Shown here: one piece after another, positions 16,488 to 25,769 of the stretch | Layout: every line of letters begins with the position of its first letter | How positions within the stretch are numbered: position 1 is the first letter of the stretch | Assembly (NCBI GenBank): GCA_937911505.1 | Contig: CALEMF010000076.1 | Coordinates: 1-64,000 of the forward strand | Reading direction: 5' to 3' | Source: an uncultured Cytophagales bacterium | GTDB taxonomy: Bacteria > Bacteroidota > Bacteroidia > Cytophagales > Thermonemataceae | DNA: 64,000 nt | Program-made: the position numbers and the translations under genes | Notes under the pieces: generated by a model | Databases searched by the model: none | The model's input: only the letters and a program-made list of their open reading frames with translations | What the model was told of the DNA's origin: nothing

Positions 16488-17822
16488 TTAAATGTTGTTT
16501 GCATCTACAAATATGGTTCTGAACTGCCCAGAGGGATCAAGAAAGAAACCAACCCTAATAGAGGTTCCGTCAGACATATGATGAACGAGCATAGGAATAC
16601 CATTCACTGTAAGTATTTGTCTACCTGATTGCATAGCGGGTAACAAAGTTCGATTGGCAAAGTCATCAATAAATTCCAAATATACTGAGAAATCGTCAAA
16701 GGTGCTATTAGGAGATAAGCTTACTTCGTATGATCCTGTATCAGGATTGAGCATTTCTTGTCGCCATCCCCTTACAGTTGTACTTCTTCCTGATTGGGTA
16801 GTTATCGTTCGATTTCCCGTCTCATTAATGCGATAAGTGCCTCCTGAGTTAGTCACAAAATCTCGAAATTGTGTCGTTGTATGCCCTCCATTCAGTCCCA
16901 TTTGCCGAAAATTTGAAAGCCCACGTGCTTGCGGGTAAAGCAAGTGCTCTACCAAGGCAGCAGTTACAGTAGTGTTTGGGTTTGCCTGCTGATGTATGCG
17001 GAAACGCGCATGTGCATCTAATAAACGGAGCCTAGAAGCTGGAATTCCTCCAGACTGGCGGATAGTAGCTAATAATTGATCAAGTCTTGCGGGATTATCT
17101 GCTAATCCACTATCTTCTAGGAGTGCTTGCACCCTTTGCTCTGCTCGCTGTACCCTTCCTGGGTCGCTTGCAACTGCTGATGCATGGGCTGGATTTCTTA
17201 AATATTCTAACTCCTGAAGTGTTAAATCCAACTCTCTTATGGCCGCTCGATCGTGGGAGGTGAGTTGCATAGCCGTACTACCAGGGCGGAAAACACTCGC
17301 CTGTTGTTGCTCTCCTATGATACCGTCCATGTCTGCACGTGATGTGGTACCTGCCACGGCATTTTGCTGATGCACAATGTCAGCTATTTCATCTAACTCG
17401 TGCCCTACCGCCCGTCGAATGTCGTCGGGCAATACCCGATGGTCTACTTGAACGCTCGCCTGCCAAGTACCTGTATCTACATCGTAATGTAAGGTAAACC
17501 GTGCTGGTCCTTGGTTAGCGCCGTGCGCTGGGCTCACCCTACCTGTACCCGTTGGTGAGGAGAAGTCTGTGTATTCAATTCTTACCTGCACATCAATGTT
17601 AGGGTGCGTGGCATGGTGTTCATTTACGCGTAATGTATAAAACTGGTCTCCATCAAAGGCGTGTAATTCACTATTGCGCATGATCGCATTGGTATCTCCC
17701 AAAAATACCTGTTGGATACGCCGATGAAAATCCATAAAGCTTGTCCACTGATACTGTCCTAAATCATAGCTACTTCCTCCGCGCGTTCCCCCTACAGGTG
17801 CCCCTACCCTTTGACTATGCAA
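16488..17822 (-). CDS. Toxin-like C-terminal module detached from upstream DUF4157 protein
   Basis: The frame is open from just after a TGA at 17952-17954, but the first usable start is a TTG at 17822 (444 residues); the next ATG begins MDFHRRIQQVF. The segment before the TTG (ISGDVLEEYIIRLRRARNAD) reads like coding sequence. The protein has an N-terminal beta region (FTLHYDVDTGTWQASVQVDH), VGHELDEIADIV, a helical middle, and a C-terminal ~140 residues with GLNGGHTTTQFRDFV and IRVGFFLDPSGQFRTIF. The GGH motif and that last strand pair weakly recall bacterial EndoU-type RNase toxins; I cannot confirm it. No secretion signal. Best read as the former C-terminal part of the 17995-21024 gene. Confidence 0.6.
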   Translation of the reverse strand: MHSQRVGAPVGGTRGGSSYDLGQYQWTSFMDFHRRIQQVFLGDTNAIMRNSELHAFDGDQFYTLRVNEHHATHPNIDVQVRIEYTDFSSPTGTGRVSPAHGANQGPARFTLHYDVDTGTWQASVQVDHRVLPDDIRRAVGHELDEIADIVHQQNAVAGTTSRADMDGIIGEQQQASVFRPGSTAMQLTSHDRAAIRELDLTLQELEYLRNPAHASAVASDPGRVQRAEQRVQALLEDSGLADNPARLDQLLATIRQSGGIPASRLRLLDAHARFRIHQQANPNTTVTAALVEHLLYPQARGLSNFRQMGLNGGHTTTQFRDFVTNSGGTYRINETGNRTITTQSGRSTTVRGWRQEMLNPDTGSYEVSLSPNSTFDDFSVYLEFIDDFANRTLLPAMQSGRQILTVNGIPMLVHHMSDGTSIRVGFFLDPSGQFRTIFVDANNI

Positions 17823-17994
17823 TTGATCTAATATTTCAGTTACTTCATCTGCATTACGTGCTCGACGGAGTCGGATAATATATTCTTCTAATACATCGCC
17901 AGAAATACGAGGCGACTCCTGTGCCGCCGAGATTTCACCACGTATTTGATGTCAGACATTTTGAGGAAGATCACTTTGTAAAATGGCGTCTAGG

Positions 17995-20900
17995 TCAGCT
18001 CTTCTTGCTTCGCTGATCGCCTCCAGTAACTGTGTCTTGCCGTATGGCGCGCGCAATAGGATTGCCAAAAGCATCAAAATCTAGGTACAGGTTTCTTCCA
18101 CCTCGTATATCGCTCAAATCGCCTCTTACGGCCAGCAGGGTAAAAGCTCCTGTGAGTAAGGCTTGTTGGATGAGTCTTCTACGCGCGTTTTCTGCTTGGG
18201 CGCTATTCCCTTCAATACTTGTATATTGATGAATAAAATCAGCCGAAAAAACCCCTAAGGAAACTAAGTTCTGTCCTAAACTCACCTGAGACAAGGTCAT
18301 AAAGGAGCGATCAGCCAAGGCAGCCAACCTTGCAGAGGCGCCTGTCAATTGTCGACCAGCCTGTGCAGTACGAACACCTCTCAGTACGATTCTTCCAAGT
18401 GAAGCTGTACCAAGCGTTACCAAATTGCCAACGATGTCTACGGTATTGATTACGACATCCTTTGTGGTCAAGGTATCTCGTTGTGCTCTTTCGTACATAT
18501 CTAAACCCGCAGCAGCTACGCCAGCCGTGGCACCAGCAATAATTAAAATGGTAGCCGTAGCGCCCCCTGTAAATGGAATACTTGCAATCGTAGCTGCTAT
18601 AGCAAATGCTGAGAAAATGCCTGACAACCCCAAAGGATTGGTCATGCGATATTGTCTCATTCGCTGCCTGGGAAGTTGCCAAAAGAGTACTCCCTTGGGG
18701 AAGCGATCTGCGCTGTCCAATTCCTCAAATAGCTCATCGGGAGGGGTTCTTGCATTACCCCCTGATTCTTGCGTTTCTTGAACGTTTTCAGGATTAGTTA
18801 CGTCTATCAAGTGCCAAGTATTGCCCTCTCTGGCCAGATAAAAACGCATCTCTACTCCTTGAAAATCATAACTTGGGTTGTCAGTAGTACCTTGATTAAT
18901 GTACACGCCTGGGTTTTCTTCGCGTTCGGAAGGATCAGGATAGAATACAGCCCGAATGGGGAAAGCAGTTGGATGCCGAGCTTGTACGTCCCTGAGGGCC
19001 GCTGAAAGACTTCCTGCCGCATGTAGCTGATCGGCCGAATCGTTCATACCTGCCGCACGCAGTTGCGTCATCAGGTACTCGTCTAGGCTTCTACTCTTTC
19101 TGACAAAAGCGCCCATTTTAGCGCGCCAGTTTACCCTTTCCTTTTGGAGTTGCCAAAGTAAAAGACGCATTTCTGATGCTGTAAAATAAGGATTACGATT
19201 ATGGGTAACCGTTACTGGCTCTCCTTCAATTTGAATCGTCTCAGTATGTGAACTATCGCGGGACGCTACTTCCTCTCGAAACGATTCATAAAAGAGGCTA
19301 AATTTCTCTTGCGCACTTTCGGCTAGATCGCTCGGAAGCTGTGGTCGTGCTTCATCGGGTTGGTTAGCCAATTGGTTTTCTACCAAAATGGCCACCTGAT
19401 TTGCCTCAAACCACCTCTCTATCAATGCCGAAGAAACACCAAACTGTATAGCATTTCTGCGAATGAGATTCGCGTGTGCCTCAAAAGAGGCTAAGTCTGC
19501 TGCCAGACTAGTACCCACTTGCTGTCTTGAAATATCTAAAGCAGCGGTAGGGTATAAGAAATTTGTTAGATCTTCTACCCTAAACTCTCTAACGATTAGC
19601 GCTAAATCCTGTAAGCTAGAAAGGGTAATTTGGGCTTCTAGCCGATACTGTCCTGCATCAGTAAATGTAAAATCTTCGGCTCGTACATATTCGTCGTTGT
19701 TTACTAACCTAGTTCTTGGATTATATACAATTTCCTCTCCTCTTGGAGTAATTCGGTAGAGGGTCCACGCTACCGTATGTACATAGTAATCCTCGAGGTT
19801 CATCTCTTCGAAACCAAAGCGGAGCGTAGTGCCAAGGATGCCAACATTTCCATCAGATAGGTCAGGCGTTAGCGTCAATCTGGTGTCCAGTAAGTCTCTG
19901 GCATCCTCTAGCTCGTCTTCAGAAAGTTCTGCTGTAATCTCTGGTAGTGAGTTTAAAACATCTGCCTCACAACAGCGCTGCAACTGCAAGCCTCCTTTCA
20001 GATTAGAGAGTAACTGACTACCTCCCTTTGCCTTGCCTCCGTATAACTGTCCTACTACACCAACTGCTGCCTGATCGGCTTCTTGCTCTAGACTATCGTA
20101 CTCAGCGCCATTGACTGACTTTGCCTGATAATTTTCCTCTGCTCCTTGCTGTTGCACCACGTGCGCTAACTCGTGTGCCAATAGGGCATCGCCCAAAGGC
20201 GTGCCAGGTTGGTACTGCCCCACATTGAAGGCAATGTGATTACCAACCGTAAAAGCACGGGCATTCATCTCTTCCGATAGTTTTACTGCTGTGGCATCGG
20301 TGTGTACTTCTACCTCGCCAAAGTTCTGCCCAAAAGCTTGTTCCATCTGCTCACGCGTAGTACTATCCAAGGGGCGCCCTCTGCCCAAACGACGCAGAAC
20401 TGCCCTTGGATGTAGACTTACTCCCGATAAATTATGCCAAGCCTTACGGAAAATACCTCCTGCCCATTGTTCTAGCGATCCAGAGGTTTTGTTCTTCGCT
20501 TGTAGAGATACCGTACTAGCTTCTGCTTCTTCCTGTGAAGGAATTTGTGCTGCTACTTCTGGGTGAATGGATACTAATGGCGCCTCTTGTAGCCATTGTT
20601 GGGCTGCTTCACGGGCGTGGTGTCCTATAATAGTGACCATTTCAGTAGCACTACGGGCTTGTCTACTAAAGGGGGCATAGCGATATAGTAAAGCAAGTAA
20701 CTCCTGTGCACTACTTTGTTGATGGGTTAAGAAAACGCGCTCGATGTAGGGGCAAACTTCAGAAGAATAAGGACTTTCAGTTAATACTTCTTCTACCACA
20801 GCAATGACGTGTGCTTGCAGTTGGGTAAGAAAAGCTGTTTTGGTAAGTTGAAAAGTTGCTGGGGTGGCTTCATCTTCTACTACTAAGGTAAGTTGATGAG

Positions 20901-21024
20901 CATTCGTGGTTTCTTCCCCAGTAGAGGTTTCTACAGGTATTTGCTCCCCTTCGTAAAAGAAGGGTTCTTCTTCTTCTGCCAAACTAGCCAACCAAATACG
21001 GTGGCGACGTTCTTCCTCAGTCAT
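17995..21024 (-). CDS. DUF4157 (HELAH) large protein, probable eCIS-associated or polymorphic-toxin effector, frameshifted C-terminus
   Basis: A 1009-residue protein with no signal peptide. Residues about 205-300 are a DUF4157 domain: RPLDSTTREQMEQAFGQNF, VEVHTDATAV and the zincin motif HELAHVVQ with HELAH at 284-288. DUF4157 is common in proteins tied to extracellular contractile injection systems and in bacterial polymorphic toxins. A long middle region follows, then a hydrophobic Gly/Ala-rich segment around residues 800-845 (GATATILIIAGATAGVAAAG) that could cross a membrane. The end (DQRSKKS) arises from a frame change at a GCGCGCGC run (18047-18054); in the other frame the sequence continues as YGKTQLLEAISEARRADL toward the next gene. 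No contractile injection genes are in the window. Confidence 0.8.
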   Translation of the reverse strand: MTEEERRHRIWLASLAEEEEPFFYEGEQIPVETSTGEETTNAHQLTLVVEDEATPATFQLTKTAFLTQLQAHVIAVVEEVLTESPYSSEVCPYIERVFLTHQQSSAQELLALLYRYAPFSRQARSATEMVTIIGHHAREAAQQWLQEAPLVSIHPEVAAQIPSQEEAEASTVSLQAKNKTSGSLEQWAGGIFRKAWHNLSGVSLHPRAVLRRLGRGRPLDSTTREQMEQAFGQNFGEVEVHTDATAVKLSEEMNARAFTVGNHIAFNVGQYQPGTPLGDALLAHELAHVVQQQGAEENYQAKSVNGAEYDSLEQEADQAAVGVVGQLYGGKAKGGSQLLSNLKGGLQLQRCCEADVLNSLPEITAELSEDELEDARDLLDTRLTLTPDLSDGNVGILGTTLRFGFEEMNLEDYYVHTVAWTLYRITPRGEEIVYNPRTRLVNNDEYVRAEDFTFTDAGQYRLEAQITLSSLQDLALIVREFRVEDLTNFLYPTAALDISRQQVGTSLAADLASFEAHANLIRRNAIQFGVSSALIERWFEANQVAILVENQLANQPDEARPQLPSDLAESAQEKFSLFYESFREEVASRDSSHTETIQIEGEPVTVTHNRNPYFTASEMRLLLWQLQKERVNWRAKMGAFVRKSRSLDEYLMTQLRAAGMNDSADQLHAAGSLSAALRDVQARHPTAFPIRAVFYPDPSEREENPGVYINQGTTDNPSYDFQGVEMRFYLAREGNTWHLIDVTNPENVQETQESGGNARTPPDELFEELDSADRFPKGVLFWQLPRQRMRQYRMTNPLGLSGIFSAFAIAATIASIPFTGGATATILIIAGATAGVAAAGLDMYERAQRDTLTTKDVVINTVDIVGNLVTLGTASLGRIVLRGVRTAQAGRQLTGASARLAALADRSFMTLSQVSLGQNLVSLGVFSADFIHQYTSIEGNSAQAENARRRLIQQALLTGAFTLLAVRGDLSDIRGGRNLYLDFDAFGNPIARAIRQDTVTGGDQRSKKS

Positions 21025-21150
21025 GGGAATGTGAGGTTGGTGTAGTGATGTAAGTAATACTTATTTCATATGTAAGATAGTGCATTTACTACTGATAAGC
21101 AAGCGCCTCCTCAACTTCTAAAAACTTTTAAGACATTACTAATGAGTCAA

Positions 21151-21621
21151 TTACTTGAAGGCAAGCGCTAATCCTAACAATACTGAAGTGACTAATAAAA
21201 TGGCAGAAGTAGTACGCCATTGCTGCGCTTGTTTCTGTAGTTGTGCCGCTCTTTCTGCTTGTATCTTGAGGGTTTCTACCTCTTGTAGCGACCCTTTCAT
21301 TTCTTCTGCTTGCTGTATGTCTCGCTCGGTGATCTCAAAACGCTGTAGGGTACTATCTTTTTGTGATAGCTGTGCCAAGGCGGCCTCTTTTTCTTCTTTA
21401 AGTACCTTGTTTTCTTGAGCGAGGTTTTTATTACGGGTCTGTAGCCACTTGATATGCTTGGTGACCTTTTTAATCTCTTCTTTGATTTCTTGGGTCTCAG
21501 GATTTTCGGCAATCATCTGTCTTACTTGGCTCATCTTAAAGTAGCGTTCGTCATTACAAACGATACAGCGATCAGCAGCATCAAAATTGACCGTTTCACA
21601 ATTTAAACATACCCAAGACAT
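21151..21621 (-). CDS. Zinc-ribbon, coiled-coil, tail-anchored protein
   Basis: A 156-residue protein with three parts. The first 30 residues are a RanBP2/zinc-ribbon-like knuckle with two CxxC pairs (WVCLNCETVN and DRCIVCNDER). Residues about 45-130 are a charged coiled coil (KEEIKKVTKHIKWLQ, EENKVLKEEKEAAL type). A C-terminal hydrophobic helix (TTSAILLVTSVLLGLALAF) lies at the very end, which predicts a tail-anchored inner-membrane topology with the zinc end in the cytoplasm. It lies 127 bases upstream of the DUF4157 gene on the same strand and could share its transcript. Function unknown; a scaffold or adaptor is plausible. Confidence 0.75.
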   Translation of the reverse strand: MSWVCLNCETVNFDAADRCIVCNDERYFKMSQVRQMIAENPETQEIKEEIKKVTKHIKWLQTRNKNLAQENKVLKEEKEAALAQLSQKDSTLQRFEITERDIQQAEEMKGSLQEVETLKIQAERAAQLQKQAQQWRTTSAILLVTSVLLGLALAFK

Positions 21622-21691
21622 ACCATTGAAAGATTTAGAAGATTTAATCTAAGGAATTCTGAACAAAAGGAAACTTTTTTGCGCAGATTTC

Positions 21692-22540
21692 TTAATAATC
21701 TCCTAAGGTTTCTTCGAGTTGTGCCAAGGCTGCTTCGAGTTGCTCGTCATTAGGAGCTACCCCGTGCCATTTGTGGGTGTGCATCATAAAGTCTACGCCT
21801 TGTCCCATCACGGTGGTCATCAGTATGAGAATAGGTTTGCCTTGTTTGGCTTGCTTTTGGGCTGCTTGAAGTGTGTCGAGCAACGCGCTCATACTATTTC
21901 CATCGGTAGTGAGTACGTGCCAGCCGAAGGCTTCCCATTTGGCTTGTAGGTTCTTCAAGTCCATTACTTCTGTTACTGCCCCATCAATTTGTTGCCCATT
22001 ACAGTCGATGGTAGCGATTAGATTATCTACTTTGTGATGCGCGGCATACATAGCCGCCTCCCAGATTTGCCCCTCTTGCTGCTCACCATCACCCATCAAC
22101 ACATATACGAAGCGATCATCTTGGTTGAGCTTCTTGGCTTGCGCTACGCCAGTAGCCACTGAAAGCCCTTGTCCCAGAGAGCCTGAGGCAATACGAACGC
22201 CTGGTAGCCCTTCGTGGGTAGTAGGATGCCCCTGCAAACGCGAATCAATATGTCGGAAGGTAGCCAGCTCTTTTACCTCAAAGTAACCCGCTCTTGCCAA
22301 AACACTGTAAAATACAGGTGAAATGTGGCCATTTGAGAGAAAAAACACATCTTCTTCTTCCCCCGTCATATTGAACTGAGGATTGTGCTTCATCACCGCA
22401 AAATAGAGTGCTACAAAAAATTCCGTACAACCTAGTGAACCACCAGGATGACCAGATTGTACTGCGTGTACCATTCTTACGATGTCTCTGCGGACTTGTG
22501 AGGCTGTTTTTTCGAGTTGCTCAAGGTTGTGTGTCGTCAT
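21692..22540 (-). CDS. Transketolase, N-terminal (TPP-binding) subunit
   Basis: A 282-residue protein matching the N-terminal third of transketolase: SGHPGGSLGCTE (catalytic-loop His), LSNGHISPVFYSVLARAGY, HPTTHEGLPGVRIASGSLGQ and the TPP/Mg2+ motif GDGEQQEGQIWEAA, ending after KWHGVAPNDEQ. In split transketolases this subunit pairs with a separate ~310-residue pyrimidine-binding subunit to move two-carbon units in the non-oxidative pentose phosphate pathway. The partner gene, often adjacent, is absent from this window: the neighbours are the zinc-ribbon protein and a small membrane protein. Confidence 0.92.
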   Translation of the reverse strand: MTTHNLEQLEKTASQVRRDIVRMVHAVQSGHPGGSLGCTEFFVALYFAVMKHNPQFNMTGEEEDVFFLSNGHISPVFYSVLARAGYFEVKELATFRHIDSRLQGHPTTHEGLPGVRIASGSLGQGLSVATGVAQAKKLNQDDRFVYVLMGDGEQQEGQIWEAAMYAAHHKVDNLIATIDCNGQQIDGAVTEVMDLKNLQAKWEAFGWHVLTTDGNSMSALLDTLQAAQKQAKQGKPILILMTTVMGQGVDFMMHTHKWHGVAPNDEQLEAALAQLEETLGDY

Positions 22541-22615
22541 GGAGCTGAAAATTAGATCAATGAAGTTGTTTGTAAAATATGATTTATGAAAAGTGCGTCT
22601 TAATTGTTTACCACG

Positions 22616-22999
22616 TCAAAGAAGTTCCTGCGTTTTGTTTTTCAAGCGAGCAAGGTAGCGAGTACTGTGGTATATCCACCAAATACCCAATAAAAATCCT
22701 GCATAGGTAATGAGTGCCATTACGCCTACAAAGATCATCAAGCGTGTATCCCCTTTAGCCAAAAACTGTAGGAAAAAGAGCGTAACCACTACCCCTACAG
22801 CGCTCCCGAAAAACACGAGTATAACTCCTAGCGCACGCTTCGTCAGATGACTCCTGTACACTTCGAACCAATACATTACCTCTTCAACTGTACTGGCTTC
22901 TATGCCTTCTTCCAAAAACAAACGCCGAATCGTAAAGCCCGTTTTTTCGGCCTTTCGTAGCGCTACCGCACGCAAGAAAAGTTCTTTCACCTCTCCCAT
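22616..22999 (-). CDS. Small two-helix membrane protein of unknown function
   Basis: A 127-residue protein with a soluble N-terminal helix bundle (LRKAEKTGFTIRRLFLEEGI) and two transmembrane helices (VILVFFGSAVGVVVTLFFLQF and LMIFVGVMALITYAGFLLGIW, roughly residues 58-78 and 87-108), ending in a basic cytoplasmic-type tail. It begins 3 bases after the bcp stop codon, so it is the second gene of a bcp operon. I do not recognise a family. Confidence 0.7.
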   Translation of the reverse strand: MGEVKELFLRAVALRKAEKTGFTIRRLFLEEGIEASTVEEVMYWFEVYRSHLTKRALGVILVFFGSAVGVVVTLFFLQFLAKGDTRLMIFVGVMALITYAGFLLGIWWIYHSTRYLARLKNKTQELL

Positions 23000-23002
23000 G
23001 CC

Positions 23003-23455
23003 TTACTTCAGGATTTGCGCGGTATGTTCTTTGGTTTTTACTTTACTAATCACTTCTTCTATCACGCCTGTTTCGTCTATAATGAAAGTAGTACGTACAA
23101 TACCCATGTATTTCTTCCCGTACATACTCTTCTCTTTCCAAACCCCAAATTGTTCTACTACTTCTTTTTCTGTATCGGCTACCAATGGAAAAGGCAGCTC
23201 ATGCTTTTTAATAAAGTTTTGATGTGACTTCTCACTATCTGTACTGACACCAATGATCTGATAGCCTTCCTTTTGCAGCGTTTCGTAATGGTCTCGTAAG
23301 TTACAGGCTTGTGCTGTACAGCCAGAAGTATTATCTCTAGGATAGAAATACACTACTACTTTCTTACCTTTTCCAAGAAAATCAGCCAATTTGATAGGTT
23401 GTCCGTCTTGGTCTTTACTTTCAAAAAGGGGGGCCTTATCGCCTACTTGCAACAT
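23003..23455 (-). CDS. bcp: Thioredoxin-dependent thiol peroxidase (peroxiredoxin Q/Bcp)
   Basis: A 150-residue peroxiredoxin of the PrxQ/Bcp class. The peroxidatic cysteine is Cys46 in YPRDNTSGCTAQAC and the resolving cysteine is Cys51, the five-residue spacing typical of atypical two-Cys PrxQ. The C-terminal GIVRTTFIIDETG matches the family. It reduces hydrogen peroxide and organic hydroperoxides in the cytoplasm at the expense of thioredoxin. Length is canonical. A -7 element at 23482-23489 lies about 30 bases upstream, and a small membrane protein follows 3 bases after the stop. Confidence 0.95.
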   Translation of the reverse strand: MLQVGDKAPLFESKDQDGQPIKLADFLGKGKKVVVYFYPRDNTSGCTAQACNLRDHYETLQKEGYQIIGVSTDSEKSHQNFIKKHELPFPLVADTEKEVVEQFGVWKEKSMYGKKYMGIVRTTFIIDETGVIEEVISKVKTKEHTAQILK

Positions 23456-23481
23456 CGTTTTAGGGGTTTAAATAGTGACCA

Positions 23482-23489
23482 CAAATATA
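23482..23489 (-). promoter_or_regulatory. Bacteroidota -7 promoter element (TATATTTG) of bcp
   Basis: The minus-strand sequence TATATTTG matches TAnnTTTG 27 bases upstream of the bcp ATG, giving a leader of about 20 bases. No clear -33 element was found. Confidence 0.5.
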
Positions 23490-23551
23490 AAGCTTTTCTT
23501 GATAGTATTAGTACCTTATTGACTAAGATTGTGTCCTACATCAAAGTGCCT

Positions 23552-23974
23552 TTACTCTTTTGCTTTCCATACAATTTGTCTATCAGTAGGGCTCTTCATC
23601 AGTACTAAGCGAGTAGGACTAGGTAGTAACACTAAATAACCTTCGTCAGAGTTATTGCCTTGCTCGATTTCTACCCAAACGCCTTGATCCGCATTGACCT
23701 CGTATTGTACTTTTCCGTTTTCTTCTCGCTTAGCATACTTTTTGGCTACATAGGCAATAGGAGAAAGCACTTCGGCTTCAGGACAATACTCATCGTGTAC
23801 ATCTATCAGCGCATCTTCAAGGTAGTCACCATACTTTTCGATGAAGTCATCTTCTAAGTCGTGTAACACTTCTTCTAGGTCATCGTAGCGCTCATCATCA
23901 TAGGTAAGTTGATCTAACTCGATCCGCTTTTCGACAATCTTGATTAGGTCTTGATTCAGATTTTTAAGATTCAT
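23552..23974 (-). CDS. Acidic hypothetical protein
   Basis: A 140-residue, strongly acidic protein without signal peptide or membrane segment. The N-terminal half is predicted helical and Asp/Glu-rich (TYDDERYDDLEEVLHDLEDD, EYCPEAEVLSPIAYVAKKY); the C-terminal half is a short beta segment (GVWVEIEQGN, GYLVLLPSPTRLVL). It looks like a small cytoplasmic protein of a type seen in Bacteroidota, but I cannot name a family. It appears to be monocistronic, and its promoter would be divergent from that of the hpd gene. Confidence 0.7.
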   Translation of the reverse strand: MNLKNLNQDLIKIVEKRIELDQLTYDDERYDDLEEVLHDLEDDFIEKYGDYLEDALIDVHDEYCPEAEVLSPIAYVAKKYAKREENGKVQYEVNADQGVWVEIEQGNNSDEGYLVLLPSPTRLVLMKSPTDRQIVWKAKE

Positions 23975-24196
23975 TGTAGGTAATGGGTTTTTGTAAAATT
24001 CTGAATACTTCTTACAAAATCAAAAATTTTAGACAAAAAAGCATCACATTGTTATAACTACCAATAGAATGATACCTACTTAAGATTGAATTTTTTTATG
24101 AAAATCGGTATATTCCTTCTAAATTTCGTTGTGTAACGACAAAGATAGACTTCTAAAATTTTAAACTGAGAATCACCTAAAACTGTTGATATTGTT

Positions 24197-25291
<1,095 letters not shown>

Positions 25292-25713
25292 GGTATACTA
25301 GCATTTACTGGGTTTTCTAGCGTTTTTCAACTTTGCAATATAAATGAAAAACCTCAGATTATACAGATCACCTAGAAATCGCCTAGTTTTAAAGCGTGCG
25401 TCTTCTCATTACTTCTACCCCGTTTTTTGACACTGAATCACAGCAATGTATCATTGTGTGTAAATCAGCTTTCACTGATGCTTGAATAACGGTCCGCGAT
25501 GGAGAAATTATGGTTGATGCCTATTAGCCTAGCTTTATTATTTCGTCGCTAATGAGGCTACTTAAGGCTAGTAGCCTCTTCAACTTTTGGACTTAGCCGA
25601 ACTTTGAAAAGAAGATAGACAGCTTTCTGAGGCATAAATACAGAAAATAGCGTACTGTATTTATGCCAATGCTTAATAGTAATTAAAAGAGAGTACTCAA
25701 CCTAGTATTATAC
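25292..25713. other. Gene-free region with a 9-bp hairpin
   Basis: About 420 bases between hpd and the hydrolase array. A perfect hairpin, GAGGCTACT-TAAGGCT-AGTAGCCTC, lies at 25554-25578 and could be a weak terminator for the plus strand, though it is about 260 bases beyond hpd. No reading frame is convincing. Confidence 0.55.
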
Positions 25714-25743
25714 AAAAAGCCTAAGCATCTCTGCTTAGGCTTT
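25714..25743. terminator. Terminator after hydrolase paralogue 1
   Basis: AAAAAGCCTAAGCA-TCTC-TGCTTAGGCTTT: an 11-bp perfect stem with flanking A and T runs, 26 bases after the 25770 stop codon. Read on the minus strand it ends in TTTTT, a normal intrinsic terminator. Confidence 0.85.
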
Positions 25744-25769
25744 CATGATTTACCATAAAGTGGTACTTG

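Noticed and set aside
18311-18682. A 123-codon minus-strand frame rich in Cys and Tyr
   Set aside because: It is a shadow of the DUF4157 gene in another frame, has an atypical composition and no start context.
17995-21024. A complete contractile injection system locus
   Set aside because: DUF4157 is the only element suggesting this; there are no sheath, tube, baseplate or AAA+ genes in the window.
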